Below, one piece after another: positions 19,233-30,144 of a DNA stretch of 64,000 bases (the first letter of the stretch is position 1; each line of letters starts with the position of its first letter). The DNA comes from Schistocerca nitens (Eukaryota; Arthropoda; Insecta; Orthoptera; Acrididae): NCBI RefSeq assembly GCF_023898315.1, contig NC_064621.1:538925383-538989382 (forward strand), written 5' to 3'. Both the position numbers and the translations under genes were made by a program. The notes beneath the pieces were generated by a model. That model worked only from the letters and a program-made list of their open reading frames with translations. It was not told the DNA's origin and ran no database searches.

Positions 19233-20654
19233 CACTCCTGGAAATGGAAAAAAGAACACATTGACACCGGTGTGTCAGACCCACCATACTTGCTCCGGAC
19301 ACTGCGAGAGGGCTGTACAAGCAATGATCACACGCACGGCACAGCGGACACACCAGGAACCGCGGTGTTGGCCGTCGAATGGCGCTAGCTGCGCAGCATT
19401 TGTGCACCGCCGCCGTCAGTGTCAGCCAGTTTGCCGTGGCATACGGAGCTCCATCGCAGTCTTTAACACTGGTAGCATGCCGCGACAGCGTGGACGTGAA
19501 CCGTATGTGCAGTTGACGGACTTTGAGCGAGGGCGTATAGTGGGCATGCGGGAGGCCGGGTGGACGTACCGCCGAATTGCTCAACACGTGGGGCGTGAGG
19601 TCTCCACAGTACATCGATGTTGTCGCCAGTGGTCGGCGGAAGGTGCACGTGCCCGTCGACCTGGGATCGGACCGCAGCGACGCACGGATGCACGCCAAGA
19701 CCGTAGGATCCTACGCAGTGCCGTAGGGGACCGCACCGCCACTTCCCAGCAAATTAGGGACACTGTTGCTCCTGGGGTATCGGCGAGGACCATTGGCAAC
19801 CGTCTCCATGAAGCTGGGCTACGGTCCCGCACACCGTTAGGCCGTCTTCCGCTCACGCCCCAACATCGTGCAGCCCGCCTCCAGTGGTGTCGCGACAGGC
19901 GTGAATGGAGGGACGAATGGAGACGTGTCGTCTTCAGCGATGAGAGTCGCTTCTGCCTTGGTGCCAATGATGGTCGTATGCGTGTTTGGCGCCGTGCAGG
20001 TGAGCGCCACAATCAGGACTGCATACGACCGAGGCACACAGGGCCAACACCCGGCATCATGGTGTGGGGAGCGATCTCCTACACTGGCCGTACACCACTG
20101 GTGATCGTCGAGGGGACACTGAATAGTGCACGGTACATCCAAACCGTCATCGAACCCATCGTTCTACTATTCCTAGACCGGCAAGGGAACTTGCTGTTCC
20201 AACAGGACAATGCACGTCCGCATGTATCCCGTGCCACCCAACGTGCTCTAGAAGGTGTAAGTCAACTACCCTGGCCAGCAAAATCTCCGGATCTGTCCCC
20301 CATTGAGCATGTTTGGGACTGGATGAAGCGTCGTCTCACGCGGTCTGCACGTCCAGCACGAACGCTGGTCCAACTGAGGCGCCAGGTGGAAATGGCATGG
20401 CAAGCCGTTCCACAGGACTACATCCAGCATCTCTACGATCGTCTCCATCGGAGAATAGCAGCCTGCATTGCTGCGAAAGGTGGATATACACTGTACTAGT
20501 GCCGACATTGTGCATGCTGTGTTGCCTGTGTCTATGTGCCTGTGGTTCTGTCAGTGTGATCATGTGATGTATCTGACCCCAGGAATGTGTCAATAAACTT
20601 TCCCCTTCCTGGGACAATGAATTCACGGTATTCTTATTTCAATTTCCAGTAGTG
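19233..20654 (+). mobile_element. Tc1 element Tc1-D, full length, coding-competent
   Basis: Left terminus CACTCCTGGAAATGGAAAAA (19233); the right terminus complement begins CACTACTGGAAATTGAAATA (ends 20654). TA duplications at 19231-19232 and 20655-20656. It contains one uninterrupted transposase ORF. It sits in LINE K, between the conserved QSVFRPG...NYRGISL region and the upstream DWKNALIHS region. It is a near-identical inverted partner of Tc1-B, so the family was recently active. Confidence 0.96.
19477..20499 (+). CDS. Tc1 family transposase, intact, DD32E spacing
   Basis: A 340-residue transposase, the usual length for Tc1. It binds the element's terminal inverted repeats and moves it by DNA cut-and-paste at TA sites in the nucleus. 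ATG 19477 (MPRQRGREPYVQLTDFERGR) was chosen because it matches the start of related Tc1 proteins; the frame is open further upstream but without an ATG. Residues 12-55 form the first helix-turn-helix (REAGWTYRRIAQHVGREVST). GPQRR at 65-69 is in the place of the usual basic linker, and 85-115 is the second helix-turn-helix. Catalytic residues: D155 in FSDESRF, D244 in QQDNARPH, E277 in SPDLSPIE. GIMVWGAISY at 193-202 is conserved. D244 to E277 leaves 32 residues, two fewer than the classical 34, and Tc1-B shares this. There are no internal stops. Expression and activity are not demonstrable from sequence. Confidence 0.95.
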   Translation: MPRQRGREPYVQLTDFERGRIVGMREAGWTYRRIAQHVGREVSTVHRCCRQWSAEGARARRPGIGPQRRTDARQDRRILRSAVGDRTATSQQIRDTVAPGVSARTIGNRLHEAGLRSRTPLGRLPLTPQHRAARLQWCRDRREWRDEWRRVVFSDESRFCLGANDGRMRVWRRAGERHNQDCIRPRHTGPTPGIMVWGAISYTGRTPLVIVEGTLNSARYIQTVIEPIVLLFLDRQGNLLFQQDNARPHVSRATQRALEGVSQLPWPAKSPDLSPIEHVWDWMKRRLTRSARPARTLVQLRRQVEMAWQAVPQDYIQHLYDRLHRRIAACIAAKGGYTLY

Positions 20655-21761
20655 TAGTTGTTTACATCCGATCTATCTCCTTTCTTGTGTAAAGAATGAA
20701 TTAATGCATTTTTCCAGTCGTCCGGAATTCGTTGTTTGCCAAATGCCTTGTATTATTTCGGTGATTTCTTTTATAGTATTTGGGCCTGCTAATTTGAGGA
20801 ATTCCGCTACGATTCCATTTTCACCCGCAGCTTTATTGTTTTTAAGACGTTTGATCTGTTTGGTGATTTCCCTTATATCCGGTGATAATGAGGTTTGTGG
20901 TTTGTGGATTCAGGCTCCTGAGGCGGAAATCTTTGTGTTGGTTCTGGGCAGTTACGCAGTTTTTCAAAATATCTTGCAAGTTCTTCGCAATTTTCTTGAT
21001 TGTGCAGTGCAAATTGCCCATTTGATTTCTTGAAACAAAGATTTTGTGGCCGATATCCTGTGAGTTTTGTTTTGATATTTTTGTAAAAATTTCGAGTGTT
21101 GTTTCTTTCAGTCTTTCTCGATCTCAAGTAGCTGGTCCTTTCCAAATTTCCTTTTGGTCTTTCTGATTAATTCAGCTGTCTCTTTCTCTTTCCTCACTGC
21201 CAAGAATGTTTTGTAATTCTTCTCAGTCTTTCTGCTGTTCCAATTACTGTATGCTTTCTGTCGAGATTGGATTGCTTGTTCACATTCTTCGTTCCACCGA
21301 GGGTGTTGTTTTTTTTTTCTTTTTTGCAGAGGTATCAGTGTTTATGCTGTTTCAATTAGTTTGCTTCTGAATTGCTTCTAATTGTTGGAGGGCTTTTTCT
21401 CTAATTCTTCTGTGAAAGGTGCTTGGATCTGGTTAGTGTCAAATTTTGGGAGTAGTGGCTTCCTTTTTGTGAACCTCTGAGGTTTTAACTGTAGTTTGAT
21501 TCTCATTAGGTAATGGTCTAAGTCTACATTTGCACCCTTTGTCTCTTGGATATTCATGATTTCTCTGTGGTTTGGATAGGAAATTGCTACATGGTCAATT
21601 TGGAATTCACCAATGAGTGAGTTGGGTGATCTCCATGTCAATTGTTTTGATGGTTTCTTCTTGAAATACGTTGGTATGATTTTAAGGTTGAATATCCTGT
21701 AGAATTCGACCAACCTCCGTCCATTTTGAGTAGTCCATTTTTGTGCTGGGAAGTTTCCTAT

Positions 21762-21953
21762 ATTATCCCGCGTCCGGCCATCCTGATTTAGGTTTTCCGT
21801 GATTTCCCTAAATCGCTCCAGGCAAATGCCGGGATGGTTCATTTCAAAGGGCACGGCCGACTTCCTTTCCCGTCCTTCCCTCATCCGATGAGACCGATGA
21901 CCTCGCTGTCTGGTCTCCTTCCCCAAACCAACCAACCAACCAACCAACCAACC
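21762..21953 (+). mobile_element. SINE B, 5'-truncated, with (CCAA)n 3' tail
   Basis: It starts in the middle of family B (GTCCGGCCATCCTGATTTAG) and runs through GGGCACGGCCGACTTCC and the GATGACCTCGCTGTCTGGTC core to CCAACCAACCAACCAACCAA. It is flanked by an 11-bp duplication AAGTTTCCTAT (21751-21761 and 21954-21964). It interrupts the LINE K endonuclease between RKTIGN and FPAQKW. Confidence 0.92.
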
Positions 21954-22640
21954 AAGTTTCCTATTGTTTTCCTGTATTTTCTTTTTTTGCGTAGCTGCGC
22001 ATTGAAATCGGCTAGTAAAATTTTGACGGGTTTTGTGGAATTTTGGATTCTATTTCTTCTAGTGTTTCCCATGATTTGTCTACCTTTGCGCGATCTGTTT
22101 TATTGTCATCATTGACAGGCATGTGTGCGTTGATCAGCGTGTACGTTTTGTTTGCACACTTTAGGGTGATTGTTATTAGTCAGTTATTTACAGGCTTCAC
22201 ATGAGTTACCGAGTTGAGTATGCTCTTTTTGACTACAAAAGCAACTCCTAAATGTGGTGTATTTTTGGGAATCCGTTTGTCTGTTTTGCTTTTGAAAAGC
22301 CTATAGTTCCCGAAATCCATCGCGTTTTCGTCGGTCAGTCTTGTTTCTTGGATTACGAGTATTTCCAATTTTTCTTCGTTAAGGATTTTCTCTAGTTCAT
22401 ACAACTTCCCCACCCGCAAGAGAGAATTTATGTTTAATGTTCCGAAAAATGTTTTGGTATTTGGGCGAAGTTGGGCAGAGGTCTCCGACTCCCACTGTAT
22501 GCGTGTCAATCCAGACTTCCCACAATCCGATAGTCTGGTTGTGGTGTTGATGGCAGCAGTGGAATGGTTACCACCTGGGGTACAAATCTGTTTCCTGTCA
22601 CGCCTCATAGTACTTGATCATCACAAGTTTTGACCGTAGT

Positions 22641-24737
22641 CCAGTTTCACAGGACTGGAGTGGATAGTTCCAGAACATACATTTCCAGTCGCACCTCTGG
22701 TGATCAGACTCTGACCACTTTGCCGCTTGTTGCAAGTCAGACGCAGAGTGGATTTACGTCAGTTCATCCGCCTTCTCTGCCATTGACGTTTCCCCTCTTC
22801 TGCCTTCGAGACCGTTGACCATTTTCCTCATTCCCTCAGTTGATCCGAAGGTGCTTATTTGGCTATGCCTTATTCACAACTGTTCTGCATATCTACAGGA
22901 ATTCCCGTATCAGCCATTGGGCCGCGCCGTGGCGGGGTTGAGGGCCCCATCCCTGTATCGTACGCAGAGTTATGCCTAGCTCTTACTCAATTCAGAGCTA
23001 GACCCCCGCGTAAGCTGACCAGGCACGACCTTGATTTTATTGTTCAGGTTTGTTGCTGTTTCCTTTGTATCCATTGTTCGTGACTATTGGTGCTACGGCA
23101 TTCATTTCTTTTTGGTAGACACAGACAACTCGTTTGGGCAGTTTTAAGCTTAGTTATGTATATTGTTTGGACAATTTTAAAGTATCTCATTTATGCTTGT
23201 AATCACCTAAAGCTCGAAAGCAAACAGTTGTGCATGTGTGGATTTTTGATAGAAATGTGCAATACCTGCGAGATACAGTTTGCAAAATGCTCATGTTTTA
23301 TATCTAACACTGTCCACGGTGGAGTCCAACACTGTGTACGGTTGATGTCTCGTTGCCGTCTGGAGCATTACCTGTCGCAAAAGCACTGAACGATAGGACG
23401 GGCTGTTTGAGATTGTAAATGTAAAATTAGGTTTATTTCAGCGAAATATCAGGGGGCTGGGGGTGGGTTAGCGGGTGAGGGGGACGAGACTGATTTCCAG
23501 TTGAGAATACTTGGGAGAGGAATTTCATTACGGGCATTGGCTAACAACCACGGACATTCATCCGGTAGTCTTGATCGTAGTCGGTGGGTGGAAGAACTTT
23601 TATTTTGTTGCCGGAACAATATGTCCCAGACAAAAATGTGAAGGCCTAGTGTGTGTATCGCGAAATAACGAATCAGCTGACAATAACTGTTCCCCTGTCG
23701 CATTGCACAGATTAAAGATTGGACGTACCGGAATAGCTCTTGTGACGTATACCTGACGTCAATGACCGTTTAACCTTCACCCACAAAGCAGGCAGCGATG
23801 TTTGATAACCCACTGGGACTGCGCCTACTGCAAACACGCCGAGTCAACACGGCACGCTCAAACGTACCGCGGGCACCAGCAGCACGGCGACCCAACTCCT
23901 GCTAATGTCATGCCGTGCCATCTGTCGGCTGCGGCGTGAATGCACTCATCGCCGTTGATAACGCAGCGCACTGTCTTACCGATTACGCTCCTGGTGCGCC
24001 CCGTGGCAGTGTCGGGAACCAGCAGCATCCTTCGGCTGGAAGCCCACTAATTACTCGTTCGTTATTCGTACTTAATAAAACAGGAAGACAGAAAGTGAAC
24101 GGTCTAGTTCGCTTCAAATTTCAAAAAATAGGGTGTTAGGGTACCCGTGTGGTGAGTCATTTGTCCGGTCGAGTTTTTACTCGACCTGTAAATGTTTACT
24201 TTCTATGCATAATCTTTCACTGTCGTCTTTTCAGGTGCTCATTACCCACGGGGCTGACAGATTTTTTTATTTTTTATTTGTTTCCCTTCGAGTTTGCTTA
24301 CTATCTTCTTTTTGTGAAATGAAAGCTGTAAAGTTTCTACAAAGATGATATTTCTTTATTTTGTTCACTAGTATCACAGAAACTGGAGCCTGACAATACG
24401 TAAATGAGATATTTGTTGTGTTCAGTTTTTCCTCCTTCTCGTCTTCTTTCTTCTTTTTTAGGTATAAAACCTTCTTGTATCCCACCCTGCGCAGCATAAT
24501 GTCCCTCCCACCGAAATTTACACACCATCAACTTGTAACAACAGCGCTTCACGTTATCAGTAATTTTCAGTTGTTTGTTAACAATGTTTTCCGTGCTTAC
24601 TGTGTATTAATACTCTACGTCAATATTTACGATTTTTGTGATGAATATAAACAATTTTTATACCTAATAGGCCTACGTAACCTGTGAACATTCTGTATGG
24701 TTTACCAGGTCTTGAGTAGGGTCGATAATTGGAACTG
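22641..24737. other. LINE K 5' flank and anonymous stretch
   Basis: 22641-22860 may still be LINE K 5' sequence (short minus-strand frames such as PVKLDYGQN), without a defined 5' end. 22860-24737 has no recognised gene; frames are short. Scattered GC-rich segments (23460-23480, 23800-24030) alternate with T-rich ones. No TIRs, LTR ends or tRNA-like heads were seen. Confidence 0.35.
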
Positions 24738-25712
24738 TAACGATAAGAGTCGAGGGGCATGAAAGGGAAGCAGTGGTTGAGAAGGGAGTGAGACAGGGTT
24801 ATAGCCTCTCCCCGATGTTATTCAATCTATATATTGAGCAAGTAGTAAAGGAAACAAAAGAAAAATTCAGAGTAGGTATTAAAATCCATGGAGAAGAAAT
24901 AAAAACTTTGAGGTTTGCCGATGACATTGTAATTCTGTCAGAGACAGCAAAGGACTTGGAAGAGCAGCTGAACGGAATGGACAGTGTCTTGAAAGGAGGA
25001 TATAAGATGAACATCAACAAAAACAAAACGAGGATAATGGAATGTAAACGAATTAAGTCGGGTGATGCTGAGGGAATTAGATTAGGAAATGAGACACTGA
25101 AAGTAGTAAAGCAGTTTTGCTATTTGGGGAGCAAAATAACTGATGATGGTCGAAGTAGAGAGGATATAAAATGTAGACTGGCAGTGGCAAGGAAAGCATT
25201 CCTGAAGAAGAGAAATTTGTTAACATCGAGTTTTGATTTAAGTGTCAGGAAATCGTTTCTGAAAGTATTTGTATGGAGTGTAGCCATGTATGGAAGTGAA
25301 ACATGGACGATAAATAGTTTGGACAAGAAGAGAATAGAAGCTTTCGAAATGTGGTGCTACAGAAGTATGCAGAAGATTGGATGGGTAGATCACATAACTA
25401 ATCAGGAGGTATTGAATAGGATTGGGGAGACGAGAAGTTTGTGGCACAACTTGATTAGAAGAAGGGACCGGTTGGTAGGACATGTTCTGAGGCATCAAGG
25501 GATCACCAATTTATTATTGGAGGGCAGCGTGGAGGGTAAATCGTAGAGGGAGACCAAGAGATGAATACACTACGCAGATTCAGAAGGATGTAGGTTGCAG
25601 TAAGTACTGGGAGAAGAAGCTGCTTGCACAGAATAGAGTAGCATGGAGAGCTGCATCAAACCAGTCTCAGGACTGAAGACCACAACAACAACAACCACAA
25701 CAACAACAATAG
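24738..25712 (+). mobile_element. LINE R, 5'-truncated copy
   Basis: It begins in the reverse transcriptase (GTCGAGGGGCATGAAAGGGA) and ends with GCATCAAACCAGTCTCAGGA, then a (CAACAA)n tail to 25712. The same 3' end is seen at about 32250-32300 and 60953-61013, so this is a dispersed family. The second coding copy is at 28375-29975. No clear target duplication found. Confidence 0.85.
24773..25675 (+). pseudogene. LINE R reverse transcriptase, C-terminal half
   Basis: The long open frame to 25546 contains GVRQGYSLSPMLFNLYIEQV (palm motif B), LRFADDIVILSE (motif C with the two catalytic Asp intact), then NKTRIMECKRIK, FCYLGSKITDDGRSREDIKC, FDLSVRKSFLKVFVWSVAMYG, ETWTINSLDKKRIEAFEMWC and VGHVLRHQGI. 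After VEGKS a stop appears. Two bases seem to be missing there relative to the copy at 29830 (GGTAAATCG versus GGTAAAAATTTG), and the protein continues in another frame as RGRPRDEYTTQIQKDVGCSK to AASNQSQD. The fingers and motif A are lost by truncation. Clade uncertain: endonuclease-type non-LTR element. Confidence 0.85.
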
Positions 25713-26369
25713 AATAGGAAAGACTGGAGGGTAGTTCATCTCTGTTAAGGAAGCAAAAGTGTGCAAATTTCAAAGTCGGAAGGCGCATGTAGAGCACACA
25801 ACAAAGGAAAATGCACCAGTTAGTTATCAGTCATTATCGTGAAATGGTTACAAACTACACAGTAACAAGGAATTACTGCCTCGATAGTTCTTGGCTCCGC
25901 TCGCAAAGATGCGCAATGTTTAAACGATGCTCTATGACAATTGTTAATTAGAAAAAGGGAAATGTGTGAGGCATGTAAACGCTGAGGCTAAAACCTCGCT
26001 TCTTTCGACATCACTGTGCGACGATTCAATACGTCACTTCCAGCCAATGTACTACTTTCCTTAGCATTGTATAACCCATGGGCCAGTATTTCGTTTGAGT
26101 TCTATGACAAGTTACTGGCTCGAATCCTAAAATTTACCTTAGCGTCATGATTAGAAAGAAAAGAATTGTCTTATTTTCTTAATAAAAAATGTCAGAGATT
26201 TGTATTGTCATGTAAAACAATTTACCGATACTTAAGAAACATTCTAAATTGAAATGTTGCGCATCGTAGCAATAGAATTAGAATTTCACTCAAATTTAAC
26301 CATTAATCTACATGTAACCTTATTTTGGCAGTAACATCTAAGAAAAATTCGTGATAAATCTAAAATATC
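25713..26369. other. Anonymous stretch
   Basis: No coding signal or recognised repeat. AT-rich, with short frames only. Confidence 0.4.
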
Positions 26370-26847
26370 TACATCTCTACTCTGCAAACCACTGTGAGGT
26401 GCATGGCAGAGGGTACGTCCCGTTGTACCAGTTGTTAGAACAGCTTCTGAGCGTGCAGTAATTATACTAATCTTATCCTAACGATCCGTATGTGAGCGAT
26501 ACGTATAGGGTTGTGGTATATTCCTAGAGTAGTCATTTAAAGCCAGTTCTTGAAACTTTGTTAATAAACTTTCCCGGGATAGTTTACGTCTATTTTCAAG
26601 AGTCTTCCAATTCAGTTCCTTCAGTATCTTTGTGATACTCACTCACAGATTAAACAAACCTGTGACCATTCGTGCTGCCCTTCTCTGTACGCGTTCAATA
26701 CTACCATTTTGTACGGGTCCCACACAACTTTGCAATATTCTAGAACCGCTCTCTCGAGTGATTTGTAAGCAATATTCTTTGTAGACTGATTGCACTTTCC
26801 CAGTATTCTACCAATAAACCGAAGTCCACCACTTTCTTTACCAACCA
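26370..26847 (-). mobile_element. LINE J (subtype 2) 3' fragment
   Basis: The minus strand gives GKESGGLRFIGRILGKCNQS, IAYKSLERAVLEYCKVVWDP, IERVQRRAARMVTGLFN and a 3' UTR ending CTACATCTCTACTCTGCAAA (complement of the tail). It is homologous to 160-1400. The 5' end is cut by the insertion of Tc1-E at 26848. Confidence 0.75.
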
Positions 26848-27900
26848 CAGGGGGCGGACAAAAATATGGAAACAGCACAAATACAACACATTACAGTGCC
26901 TAATATGGTGTAGGAAAACCTATGTCATTCAAAACAGCTTCCAGTCCTTTGGGAACAGATAAGTACAGGTCCTGCATGATTTTCAAGGTAATCTTTAACA
27001 GTTCTTTCTGCAAAACAATGGCATTTTCTGGTAACGATGATGGAGGTGGATAGCGACCACACCGACTTTCTCTCCAAGGTAGACCTCAAAGGTTCAATAT
27101 TATTGAGATCTGTTGACAGCGGTGCCCAGGGCAGATGCGAAAATTCATCCACGTGTCTCAAAACCAGTCCTGGGCGATGTGAGCAGTGGCTCTATCGTCT
27201 TGGAACACAGCATCACTATTAGAGGAGAAACATTCTACCATGGAATGGGCCTGATCAGCTTATATGGTCACATAGTCTTCGGCAGTGATGTAATCTAGCT
27301 GAGTAGCCAGGAGGCCTACGGAATACCACGATATGACTGCCCAAATAATCACAGAACCCACGGCGTATTTAACTCCTGGGACGTAAACTCGGCCAGAAGT
27401 GGGAAACGGTGTGAAACAAGACTCATCCGACGAAATCTCTTTCTTCTACTGCTCCATAGTCGAGGATTTATGGCTTCGGCACCCCATCTTCTTATTAAGG
27501 GAACTGGCATCACTTATATGTGGTTTTGGAATTCCATCTCCCCCGCAATTCCCTGCTTATGAAGCTCTCCTCGCGTCGTATTTTTCATTGCAATCGTCTT
27601 GAATGACCGTCCGTAACGATAGCTCAACACGCAGTTTCTTGCGCGTTGTGACTTACCAGATTATGTCAATCTGGTTCGCTATATCACTGTAAATCTTCAA
27701 TACGTTGGCTCGTGAAACACCAGACTGTTCGGCTCTCTTGGTTATGGAAACATCTACCATACGAGCACCAACACTTTTGCCCACTGTTTCGAGGACAGTG
27801 TGTATGCAACGTAGCGCGACTCCGATTTGGCCCTAAGCACTGATATGTATTTAAGCGATTTGTGCGGCACTCGTGTATGATGAAGGTGTATGGAGCAGCA
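26848..27900 (-). mobile_element. Degenerate Tc1 element Tc1-E
   Basis: Left terminus CAGGGGGCGGACAAAAATAT at 26848. Minus-strand transposase pieces: SITKRAEQSGVSRANVLKIY (27770-27700), SSDESCFTPFPTSGRVYVPG (first Asp, about 27420), GSVIIWAVISWYS, DAVFQDDRATAHIAQDWF (second Asp, about 27180) and STDLNNIEPLRSTLERK (Glu, about 27100). Frameshifts lie between these. The right terminus is not recognisable; the element probably ends about 27900. Confidence 0.75.
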
Positions 27901-27934
27901 TGTCCGTCGAGAAGCACTGTTGTGGAATCGTGCG

Positions 27935-28200
27935 CCAAGTGGTGCTGCTGGTTCATGAAAACGCACGTCCCAACATCGCCCACTCAAATGGAAAACACTC
28001 GAGCACCCGTCCTATAGTCCTGATCTCTCCCCATGCGATTATCACGCCTTCAGTCTCTTAACTGTCGGACGAGAATGTACAGAGGTAGTTACGGACTTCA
28101 AGTAGCAGGAAGCGGTTGTTTACCAAACAGGTATATTTAACAAGCGGCGTCAGTGAGATTATTGTCTTAATGCTAATGACAATTTTGTATGGTTGGCATA
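27935..28200 (+). pseudogene. mariner transposase fragment
   Basis: Plus strand: VLLVHENARPNIAHSN, where the second catalytic Asp of the LLHDNARPH motif has become Glu. After a frame change comes LEHPSYSPDLSPCDYHAFSL with the third Asp. It then continues weakly. No TIRs found. The closeness of the two motifs shows that mostly frame, not length, is damaged. Confidence 0.7.
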
Positions 28201-28514
28201 CCGATTCTTGGCTGTATGGGCTTAGAAAGGAAACTTTTCAATCGCCTCTTATAAAAATTCCAGTTCCAAAAAAGCAAGTGCGACAGGTGTGTATATCATC
28301 GAACTAACAGTTTAATAAATCATGGGTGAAAAACACTAACATGAATTATTTACCCTTGAATGGAGATACTCATAGAAGCCGACCTCGGGAATATCAGATG
28401 GGATTCCGGAGAAATACTGGAACACGTGAAGTCATAATTCCCATGCGACTTTTCTTAGAAGATAGGTGAAGGAAAGGCAAAACTACTTTTATGGCATTTG
28501 TATACTTAGAGAAA

Positions 28515-28712
28515 AATGGTTCAAATGGCTCTGAGCACTATGGGACTCAACTGCTGAGGTCATTAGTCCCCTAGAACTTAGAACTAGTTAAACCTAACTA
28601 ACCTAAGGACATCACAAACATCCATGCCCGAGGCAGGATTCGAACCTGCGACCGTAGCGGTCTTGCGGTTCCAGACTGCAGCGCCTTTAACCGCACGGCC
28701 ACTTCGGCCGGC
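28515..28712 (-). mobile_element. SINE A, full length
   Basis: Minus orientation, GTGCGGTTAAAGGCGCTGCA subtype. Duplication ACTTAGAGAAA at 28504-28514 and 28713-28723. Removing it joins the LINE R reading FVYLEK to AFNNND, exactly across palm motif A. Confidence 0.95.
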
Positions 28713-29597
28713 ACTTAGAGAAAGCTTTTAACAATAATGACTGGAATACAACCTTTGAAATTCCGAAGGCAACAGGGGTAAAATACAGGGAGCAAAAGTG
28801 TATTTTCAGCTTGTGTAGAAACCAGACGGCAGTTGTAAGAGTCGAGGGGCATGAAGCTGAAGCAATAGTTGAGATAGAAGTGAGACAAGGTTGTAGCCTA
28901 TTCTCGAAGTTGTTTAGTCTGTACATTGAACAGACTGTAAAGAAATCCAAAGTAAAATTTGGAATATAAGATAAGGGAAAAGAAATAACTTTGAAATTTG
29001 TCGATAACATTGTAAATCTATTAAAGGCTGCAAAGGACGTAGAAGAGGCATTTAACAGAATGGACAGTGTCTTGAAAAGAGGCTGTAAGATAAACATCAA
29101 CAAAAGCAAAACAATGCTAACTGAATGTAGTAGAATTAAATTAGGCGATGCTGATGGGAACAGATTAGGAAACGAGACACTAGAATTGGTAGACGAGTTT
29201 TGCTGTTTGGGCAGCAAAACAACTGATAATGGCCGAAGGAGAAATTATGTAAAATGTACACTGGAAAATGCAAGACAAGTGTTTCCGAAGAGGAGAAATT
29301 TTTTAACATCGAATACAGATTTAAGCGTCAGGAAATCTTTTTTGAAGGTATTTGTCACTAACGCAATCATGTATGAAAGTGAAACGTGGATGATAAATAG
29401 TCCAGAGGAGAAGAGAATAAAAGCTTTTGAAATGAGGTGCTACAGAAAAATACTGCAGATTGGTGGGTAGATCATGTAACAAATTATGAGGTACTGAGCA
29501 GAATTGGAAAGGCAAGAAATTTGTGGCAAACCTCGATTAAGGAGTAGGGAAAGGTTCACATGACAGATTCTGAACATCAAGGGATCATCATTTAGTG

Positions 29598-29796
29598 GCC
29601 GGCCAGTGTGGCCGAGCGGTTCTAGGTGCTTCAGTCTGGAGCCGCGCGACCGCTACGGTCGCAGGTTCGAATCCTGCCTCGGGCATGGATGTGTGTGATG
29701 TTCTTAGGTTAGTTAGGTTTAAGAAGTTCTAAGTTCTAAGGGACTGATGACCTCAGATGTTAAGTCCCGTAGTGCTCAGAGCCATTTGAACCAAGC
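29598..29796 (+). mobile_element. SINE A, full length
   Basis: GCCGGCCAGTGTGGCCGAGC head to GAACCAAGC. The 12-bp duplication CATCATTTAGTG / CATCATTTACTG (29586-29597, 29797-29808) has one mismatch. Inserted into LINE R near its C-terminus. Confidence 0.92.
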
Positions 29797-29989
29797 CATC
29801 ATTTACTGTTGGAGGGAGGTGTGTAGGGTAAAAATTTGTTGAGGGGAACCAAGGCATCAAGGCATGAATACAGTAAGCAGGTTCGAAAGGATGTAAGGTG
29901 TAGTAGTTATTAGGAGATGCAGAGACTTGCACAGGGTAAAATTTACTGCCCTCCACGCAATTTCTCGCTCGCAAATTATTCTAGAGACA

Positions 29990-30144
29990 AATGGCTCTGA
30001 GCACTATGGGACTCAACTGCTGTGGTCATAAGTCCCCTAGAACTTAGAACTACTTAAACCTAGCTAACCTAAGGACAGCACACAACACCCAGCCATCACG
30101 AGGCAGAGAAAATCCCTGACCCCGCCGGGAATCGAACCCGGGAA
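29990..30144 (-). mobile_element. SINE A2, 5'-truncated
   Basis: On the minus strand: CCCGGGTTCGATTCCCGGCG, TCAGGGATTTTCTCTGCC, then the SINE A body. Duplication ATTCTAGAGACA at 29978-29989 and 30145-30156. Same head type as 15804-15979. Confidence 0.92.

Larger units (their letters stand above)
17735..22608 (-). pseudogene. LINE K ORF2 protein remnant
   Basis: The endonuclease part starts around FFGTLNINSLLRVGKLYELE, with LEILVIQETRLTDENAMDFG (the catalytic-type QETR/E motif), VKKSILNSVTHV, YTLINAHMPVNDDNKTDRAK, ADFNAQL and FQIDHVAISYPNHRE. The reverse transcriptase has DWKNALIHSLHKKGD, NYRGISLISVAYKILSHCLL, QSVFRPGRSC and FVYFKKAYNSVDRLLLFQIL. In the last motif the position normally occupied by the first catalytic Asp (DFKKAYDS) reads Tyr. 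Downstream come GEISEPSLIKTGERQGDVL and WIDEIKTDLKLAGITPEDIQ near the C-terminus. Many frameshifts. RTE-like or a related clade by motif; not certain. Confidence 0.7.
17711..22640 (-). mobile_element. LINE K (endonuclease-reverse transcriptase non-LTR element), heavily interrupted
   Basis: The minus-strand order is as expected for an ORF2: AP-endonuclease (22608-21378), linker with CSHDWKNALIHSLHKKGDRS-like motif (20660-20740), reverse transcriptase fingers (NYRGISLISVAYKIL, 19230-19190) and palm to C-terminus (19100-17735). It is interrupted by SINE B (21762-21953), Tc1-D (19233-20654) and SINE A (17860-18050). Sequence on either side of each insert is contiguous in meaning. Beyond 17711 it is cut by Tc1-B and Tc1-C. 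Confidence 0.75.
28375..29975 (+). mobile_element. LINE R, second copy, with two SINE insertions
   Basis: It begins around YQMGFRRNTGTREVIIPMRL (28390-28450) and continues KTTFMAFVYLEK up to the SINE at 28515. It resumes AFNNNDWNTTFEIP, VVRVEGHEAEAIVEIEVRQG, KFVDNIVNLLKAAKDVEEAF (the FADD motif reads FVDN), then ETLELVDEFCCLGSKTTDNG and IMYESETWMINSPEEKRIKA. A second SINE (29598-29796) splits the C-terminal part, followed by GRVxNLLRGTKA-like sequence to 29975. The frame is open from 28991 to 29470. The catalytic FADD is altered, so the copy is inactive. Confidence 0.85.

Noticed and set aside
19171..20012. Long minus-strand frames (up to 175 codons) opposite the Tc1-D transposase
   Set aside because: Antisense shadows of the real transposase; Arg/Thr/Pro-rich with no motif, and the same shadows occur opposite Tc1-B.
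21940..21953. (CCAA)n array as a telomere-like repeat
   Set aside because: Insect telomeric repeat is TTAGG; this is the short 3' tail of a SINE B inside its target duplication.
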